Position numbers and translations under genes: made by a program | Notes under the pieces: model-generated | The model's input: only the letters and a program-made list of their open reading frames with translations | Database searches by the model: none | What the model was told of the DNA's origin: nothing | NCBI GenBank assembly: GCA_016213265.1 | Contig: JACRBA010000169.1 | Location: 1-51,348, forward strand | DNA: 51,348 nucleotides | Origin: Burkholderiales bacterium | GTDB lineage: Bacteria; Pseudomonadota; Gammaproteobacteria; Burkholderiales; Burkholderiaceae_C | Direction: 5' to 3' | In this document: positions 47,631 to 51,348 of the stretch, piece after piece | Numbering within the stretch: position 1 is the first letter of the stretch | Layout of the letters: each line of letters starts with the position of its first letter

Positions 47631-48618
47631 CGAACGCGATCTGCCCTGGCTGGCGGAGCCGCTGCGCCAGCTGCGTGACCACCCGCGCAGCCATGCACTG
47701 ATCCTGCACGGGGGAGCCGGCTCCGGGCAGTGGGAATTGGCCTGGCGCACGGCGCAAGCCTGGCTGTGCGAGCAGCCGCCCGGGCCCTGCGGCGAGTGTC
47801 CCAGCTGCCACCTGGCGCTGGCGCGCAGCCACCCGGACATCAAGGTGCTGATGCCCGAGACCATGCAGCTGGCCCTGCAATGGTGGGAGGGCGGGGCGGA
47901 GGAGGGCGGCGACAGCGGCAGCAGCAGCAAGCGCAAGCCCAGCCGCGAGATCCGCATCGACGCCGTGCGCGCGGCGATCGACTGGGCGCACACCAGCAGC
48001 AGCCGCGGCCGCGGCAAGGTGCTGCTGTTCTACCCGGCCGACGCCATGAACGTGACCTCGGCCAACGCCCTGCTCAAGACGCTGGAGGAGCCCGCGCCCG
48101 GCACCCGGCTGATGCTGTGCGTGGACGACCCGGAGCGCCTGCTGCCCACCGTGCGCAGCCGGTGCCAGCGGGTGCGGCTGGCGCCGCCTGACGCCGCGAC
48201 CGCCGCGGCTTGGCTGGCCGGCAAAGGCGTGTCCGGCGCCGCCACGCTGTTGCGGGCCGCCGGTGGCGAGCCGCTCGCCGCGCTGGCCCTGCCCGACGAA
48301 GGACTGACCGCCGAGGCCTGGGCGCGGCTTCCCGGCCTGGTGGCCCGCGGAGACGCCGGCCCCTTGGCCGGCCTGCCCCTGCCGCGGGTGGTGCGTGTGC
48401 TGCAGCAGGTCTGCCACGACGCCATGGCCGTGGCGGCAGGTGGCGCCCCCCGGTTCTTCGAGCCCGGGCAGGTGCCCGCCGGCGCCAGCCTGGCAGCGCT
48501 GGCCGAGTGGTCGCGCGAGCTGGCCCGCGTGGCGCGCCACGAAGAGCACCCGTGGAACCTGCCTTTGCGTGTCGAAGCTCTCATCGTGTCGGGCCGGCGC
48601 GCCTGGATGGGCGCCTGA
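47623..48618 (+). CDS. holB: DNA polymerase III subunit delta'
   Basis: This is a 331-residue clamp-loader subunit. The N-terminal part has the degenerate nucleotide-binding loop HGGAGSGQW, where the usual lysine is Gln, as expected for delta' proteins, which do not use ATP. Four cysteines (49, 56, 59, 62) bind zinc. A Ser-rich insert ([13 protein letters not shown]) lies near residue 105, and the [16 protein letters not shown] block follows. It overlaps tmk and is 28 bases upstream of pilZ. Confidence 0.93.
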   Translation: MHDERDLPWLAEPLRQLRDHPRSHALILHGGAGSGQWELAWRTAQAWLCEQPPGPCGECPSCHLALARSHPDIKVLMPETMQLALQWWEGGAEEGGDSGSSSKRKPSREIRIDAVRAAIDWAHTSSSRGRGKVLLFYPADAMNVTSANALLKTLEEPAPGTRLMLCVDDPERLLPTVRSRCQRVRLAPPDAATAAAWLAGKGVSGAATLLRAAGGEPLAALALPDEGLTAEAWARLPGLVARGDAGPLAGLPLPRVVRVLQQVCHDAMAVAAGGAPRFFEPGQVPAGASLAALAEWSRELARVARHEEHPWNLPLRVEALIVSGRRAWMGA

Positions 48619-48646
48619 TCCGCACCTGCTCGCTACACTTGCCCGC

Positions 48647-49039
48647 ATGTCAGATGCCGACGGTCGACTGACCGCACCCACCCCCGCGCCCGCAGGGGCC
48701 GCCAGGCCCAGCGTCATCCAGCTCGTCTTCCGCGAGAAGGGCGCGCTGTACGCGGCGTACATCCCGGTGTTCACCGATGGCGGGCTGTTCGTTCCGTCGA
48801 ACCGCGAGTACCAGCTGGGCGACGACATCTACCTGCTGCTGTCGCTGCCTGGCGACCCGCAGCGCTATCCCGTGGCGGGCAAGGTGGGCTGGATCACGCC
48901 GGCCAACACCTCGGGCGGCCGCACCCAGGGCGTGGGCGTGCGCTTTCCGAACGACGAGAAGACCCGCTTGCTGAAGCTGAAGATCGAGGAGATCCTCGGC
49001 ACGTCGCTGCAGTCGTCCAAGCCCACGCAGACCCTGTAG
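48647..49039 (+). CDS. pilZ: type IV pilus assembly protein PilZ
   Basis: This is a 130-residue single-domain PilZ protein. The core reads AAYIPVFTDGGLFVPSNREY and the C-terminus LKLKIEEILGTSLQSS. The canonical c-di-GMP ligands (RxxxR near the N-terminus) are not visible. This fits the atypical PilZ proteins found downstream of holB, which work in pilus biogenesis without binding the nucleotide. The order holB-pilZ-tatD supports the call. Confidence 0.9.
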   Translation: MSDADGRLTAPTPAPAGAARPSVIQLVFREKGALYAAYIPVFTDGGLFVPSNREYQLGDDIYLLLSLPGDPQRYPVAGKVGWITPANTSGGRTQGVGVRFPNDEKTRLLKLKIEEILGTSLQSSKPTQTL

Positions 49040-49097
49040 CCGCACCGGCCGGACGGCCATCCTGCCGTGCGCCGGCCGGCGGGGCACACTCGCACCG

Positions 49098-49925
49098 ATG
49101 ACCGCACCGATCTTCGTCGATTCGCACTGCCACCTGGCCTTCCCGGAGCTCGCCCGGCAGCTGCCGTCCATCCTGCAGGCCATGCGGCAGGCGCGCGTGG
49201 CCGGCGCCCTGTGCATCTGCATCACGCTCGAGGAGTTCGAGACCGTGCATGGCATGGCCATGGCGCATCCCCACCTCTGGGCCAGCGTGGGCGTGCACCC
49301 CGACACGGAGGGCCTGGCGGAGCCCACGGAAGACCTCTTGTGCGAGCTCGCCAGCCGGCCGCGCGTGGTGGGCATGGGTGAGACCGGGCTCGATTACTAC
49401 CGGCTCGAGGGCCGCTCCGTGGCGGACATGGAATGGCAGCGTGACCGCTTCCGTGCCCACATCCGTGCAGCGCGACGCACGGGGCTGCCGCTCATCATCC
49501 ACACGCGCAGTGCCAGCGCCGACACCCTCGCCATCTTGAAGGAAGAGGGCGCCGGCCCGGCCGATGGCGGCCCCGGCGGGGTGTTCCACTGCTTCACGGA
49601 GACCATGGACGTGGCGCGCGCTGGCCTCGACCTGGGCTTCGACGTCTCGTTCTCTGGCATCGTGAGCTTCCGCAATGCCGCCGACCTGCGCGACGTGGCC
49701 CGCTACGTGCCGCTGGAGCGCTGCCTGATCGAGACCGACAGCCCCTACCTGGCCCCCGTGCCGCACCGCGGCAAGCAGAACACTCCGGCCTTCGTGCCGC
49801 ACGTGGCCACCGTGCTGGCGCAGGAGAAAGGGCTCGCGGTCGAGGCCATCGCCGAGGCCACCACGCGCAACTTCGAGCGGCTGTTCCGCGTGAGCGTGCC
49901 GCCGCTGGGCGAGGCCCACGCATGA
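49098..49925 (+). CDS. tatD: TatD-family metal-dependent deoxyribonuclease
   Basis: This is a 275-residue TIM-barrel hydrolase. Metal ligands fit DSHCHLAF (residues 6-13), the Glu of GETGLDYYR, the His of IIHTRSA, HCFT and the Asp of ETDSPYLAP. TatD/YcfH enzymes act as 3'-5' nucleases in repair, and some act as deacylases. The gene ends overlapping the ankyrin gene by four bases. The initiation context has no strong ribosome-binding site. Confidence 0.93.
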   Translation: MTAPIFVDSHCHLAFPELARQLPSILQAMRQARVAGALCICITLEEFETVHGMAMAHPHLWASVGVHPDTEGLAEPTEDLLCELASRPRVVGMGETGLDYYRLEGRSVADMEWQRDRFRAHIRAARRTGLPLIIHTRSASADTLAILKEEGAGPADGGPGGVFHCFTETMDVARAGLDLGFDVSFSGIVSFRNAADLRDVARYVPLERCLIETDSPYLAPVPHRGKQNTPAFVPHVATVLAQEKGLAVEAIAEATTRNFERLFRVSVPPLGEAHA

Positions 49926-50590
49926 GCGGCGGCGCACAGCGGGGCCCTGCGCGGCGGCGCCTCCTGCGCGGGGCGGCGCTGGCGTGCGCCACAGTGGCGG
50001 CCGGCCTGCCGGCCTGGGCCGGCTCCTACGACGACTGGTTCCTCGCCATCGAGCTCGACCGGCCTGGCACGCTGCAGCGCCTGCTGGCGCGCGGCTTCGA
50101 GGTCAATGCGCGCGACCCGGCCGGCCAGCATGGCCTGTACCTCGCGCTGCGTGAGGGGGCGGACGAAGTGGCCGCACTGCTGGTGGCACACCCCCAGCTC
50201 GACGTGGAGTCCCCCAATGCGGCGGGTGAGACGCTGCTCATGATGGCCGCGTTGCGTGGCCGCCTGCCGGCCATGGCCGCGCTGATCGCGCGCGGTGCCC
50301 TGGTGCGGCGCCCGGGATGGACGCCGCTGCACTATGCGGCGTCCGGGCAGGAACCCCGCGCCATCGACCTGCTGCTGGCGCATGGCGCCGAGGTGGATGC
50401 CCGGTCGCCGAACGGCAGCACGCCGCTCATGCTGGCCGCCGGCTACGGGGCCATCGATGGCGCAACGCTGCTGCTGCGGCGTGGGGCGGATCCGGCGCTG
50501 CGCAACCAGGCCGGGCTGACGGCTGCCGATATGGCCCGACGCGCCGACCGCGACCGCCTGGCCGAACAGCTGGACGCCGCGGCGCGCTGA
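49922..50590 (+). CDS. exported ankyrin-repeat protein
   Basis: This is a 222-residue protein with a likely Tat-type signal peptide: RRRLLR fits the twin-arginine pattern, followed by AALACATVAAGLPAWA and a cleavage site near residue 36. Four to five ankyrin repeats fill the mature part (for example TPLHYAASGQEPRAIDLLLA and TPLMLAAGYGAIDGATLLLR). The role is probably protein binding in the periplasm. Position after tatD and coupling by ATGA suggest co-transcription. No catalytic motif is visible. Confidence 0.85.
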   Translation: MSGGAQRGPARRRLLRGAALACATVAAGLPAWAGSYDDWFLAIELDRPGTLQRLLARGFEVNARDPAGQHGLYLALREGADEVAALLVAHPQLDVESPNAAGETLLMMAALRGRLPAMAALIARGALVRRPGWTPLHYAASGQEPRAIDLLLAHGAEVDARSPNGSTPLMLAAGYGAIDGATLLLRRGADPALRNQAGLTAADMARRADRDRLAEQLDAAAR

Positions 50591-50602
50591 CGATAGAGCG
50601 CT

Positions 50603-50637
50603 TGCACTGACAGGCGGGGCGGACTGCACTGGCAGGC
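50603..50637. repeat. direct repeat of 13 bases, 22 bases apart
   Basis: TGCACTGACAGGC (50603-50615) and TGCACTGGCAGGC (50625-50637) differ at one base, and their starts are 22 bases apart, close to two helical turns. They lie in the 160-base gap before the small gene at 50751 and could bind a regulator side by side. Nothing else in the gap was recognised. Confidence 0.4.
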
Positions 50638-50750
50638 ATGTCAGGCGTTTTCGTACACGCGCCTTGTCGCACCGCCGACTGTTGCGGCGAGGGGCGCCTG
50701 CCTACAGTTCATTCCACGCGCCCCGCCACCCAACCGCCCAGGAGTCCACC

Positions 50751-50975
50751 ATGCGTTCCACCACCGTCCGCCCGAATCCCTTCACGATGATGACGGATCC
50801 CGAGGCCATCCTGCAGGCGGTGGAGCGTTCCGAGCGGCTCAAGCACCTCACGCGCCGCGTCTGCCGTCCGCTGGACAAGCCGCTCATCCCCAAGCGCGGC
50901 AGCGCTGCCGCCGAGCTGAGCGACTTCGATCGCGAGATCGACCTGTCGGCGGACGAAGTGGGTGCCGCTGGCTGA
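50751..50975 (+). CDS. small conserved-looking hypothetical protein
   Basis: This 74-residue protein, MRSTTVRPNPFTMMTDPEAI..., contains a helical Arg/Glu-rich centre (VERSERLKHLTRRVCRPLDK) and an acidic tail (SDFDREIDLSADE). The codon bias is typical of the neighbours and AGGAG lies eight bases before the ATG, so it is probably a real gene. It has no signal peptide, membrane segment or known motif. I do not recognise a function. Confidence 0.7.
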   Translation: MRSTTVRPNPFTMMTDPEAILQAVERSERLKHLTRRVCRPLDKPLIPKRGSAAAELSDFDREIDLSADEVGAAG

Positions 50976-51012
50976 CGCACCAGCGCTGGCGCCACGCGCC
51001 ATGACACTTGCC

Positions 51013-51033
51013 ACGGGTCCCAAGCGGGCCCGT
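51013..51033 (+). terminator. weak hairpin after the small hypothetical gene
   Basis: ACGGGTCCC, a 4-base loop AAGC and GGGCCCGT pair with one bulged T. A short, interrupted T/G-rich stretch follows rather than a T-run. It is a possible weak terminator, 37 bases after the stop codon. Confidence 0.35.
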
Positions 51034-51151
51034 TGTGCTTTGGGGAACGATGAACGGCCGGCTGTACGCCGGGGGGCCTCACTGCCTCCGCGCATGCGCG
51101 ACAATGTGTAGATACTCAAAAGGCGGTATTCGGCAGATATTAGCCTGCCAG

Positions 51152-51160
51152 TTATCCACA
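51152..51160 (+). other. perfect DnaA-box consensus, single copy
   Basis: TTATCCACA matches the high-affinity DnaA binding consensus exactly. No second box or AT-rich unwinding element is visible within the window, so an origin is not supported. It may titrate DnaA or regulate the downstream gene. Confidence 0.4.
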
Positions 51161-51270
51161 TACTCGGCTTCGCCAGGGCAGGGGCGGTGCGGTGGAGCCG
51201 GGCGAGGGGGTCCTTCGTCATTTCGTGTGGAACCCAACAGTCACAATGACTCCTGGTCGTCGAGCCCGGT

Positions 51271-51311
51271 GGGCATGTGTGCAGGCCGCTGGCCGGCCTG
51301 TGCACATGTCC
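51271..51311 (+). promoter_or_regulatory. 17-pair hairpin in the leader of a downstream gene
   Basis: The left arm GGGCATGTGTGCAGGCC (51271-51287) and right arm GGCCTGTGCACATGTCC (51295-51311) pair along all 17 positions, three of them as G-U, around a 7-base loop. The hairpin ends 17 bases before AGGAGG (51329-51334). No T-run follows. A perfect palindrome AGTCA-CAA-TGACT lies at 51239-51251. The stretch from 50976 to the hairpin holds no gene. Confidence 0.55.
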
Positions 51312-51342
51312 ACGAGGCGTGTTTGATCAGGAGGATGAGTCC

Positions 51343-51348
51343 ATGGGC
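51343..51348 (+). CDS. start of next gene, cut by window edge
   Basis: AGGAGG at 51329-51334 sits eight bases before ATGGGC at 51343, which looks like a genuine initiation site. Another ATG at 51335 follows the ribosome-binding site too closely. Only two codons are in the window, so the product is unknown. Confidence 0.4.

Noticed and set aside
47650..48010. Possible loss of function in holB because the P-loop lysine is missing
   Set aside because: Delta' subunits normally lack a working nucleotide site; the zinc cysteines and other blocks are intact.
48647..49039. c-di-GMP receptor role for the PilZ protein
   Set aside because: The RxxxR ligand motif is not visible, and the holB-tatD context fits the atypical pilus-assembly type.
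51152..51160. Replication origin suggested by the DnaA box
   Set aside because: Only one box is present, with no AT-rich unwinding region and no dnaA, dnaN or parAB genes nearby.

Overview
The window is a GC-rich chromosomal segment of a betaproteobacterium, almost certainly of the order Burkholderiales and most like the Comamonadaceae/Sphaerotilaceae side of it. The grounds are the strong GC bias at third codon positions, the gene order rimP-nusA-infB-rbfA-truB-typA, the run mltG-tmk-holB-pilZ-tatD-ankyrin, and families that I know mainly from Burkholderiales (a DUF3138-like outer-membrane protein and a DUF4936-like protein). I do not name a species. No CRISPR array, rRNA gene or complete prophage is visible.

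Left edge (1-850). The end of an IS3-family insertion sequence (orfA start plus terminal repeat) stops at base 140. It directly abuts an unrecognised membrane-anchored gene of lower GC. A tRNA-Ser(GGA) gene then marks the change to core-type sequence. This looks like the edge of an accessory region at a tRNA gene.

Core region (850-17200). There is a QmcA/NfeD membrane pair, a large fold-type I amino-acid decarboxylase (arginine/lysine/ornithine), fabI, and then the transcription/translation operon rimP-nusA-infB-rbfA-truB-typA followed by a drug/metabolite transporter. The rimP operon has a readable promoter, a terminator-like attenuator and three near-identical hairpins in its leader. An enoyl-CoA hydratase/isomerase-type CoA hydrolase and a tRNA-dihydrouridine synthase follow.

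Cell-envelope island (17200-21900). A secreted HAF-repeat protein converges on a two-gene unit: a G8-domain beta-helix lipoprotein and a small cysteine-containing lipoprotein, translationally coupled.

Polyamine island (21900-38450). Thirteen consecutive minus-strand genes form a putrescine/polyamine uptake and catabolism cluster. In order of transcription they are an omega-aminotransferase, puuB, puuD, puuA, spuC-type aminotransferase, potFGHI importer, an outer-membrane protein, puuC, a second glutamine-synthetase-like ligase and an EamA transporter. A divergent Lrp/AsnC-type regulator is the likely controller. Uptake (outer-membrane channel, PotFGHI), gamma-glutamylation (PuuA), oxidation (PuuB, PuuC), hydrolysis to GABA (PuuD) and a parallel transaminase route (SpuC) are all present. 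The control region shares two 11-base words with the hemerythrin/aceA intergenic region 1.2 kb away.

Right part (38450-51348). There is a hemerythrin-domain protein, isocitrate lyase with a palindrome-rich promoter region, an iron-type alcohol dehydrogenase, an alpha/beta hydrolase, a thioesterase-GNAT fusion, the overlapping chain ygfZ-DUF4936-NRDE, and the cell-envelope/replication run mltG-tmk-holB-pilZ-tatD-ankyrin. The last 370 bases hold no gene. They carry a perfect DnaA box, a short palindrome and a strong 17-pair hairpin just upstream of a ribosome-binding site and start codon at the window edge.
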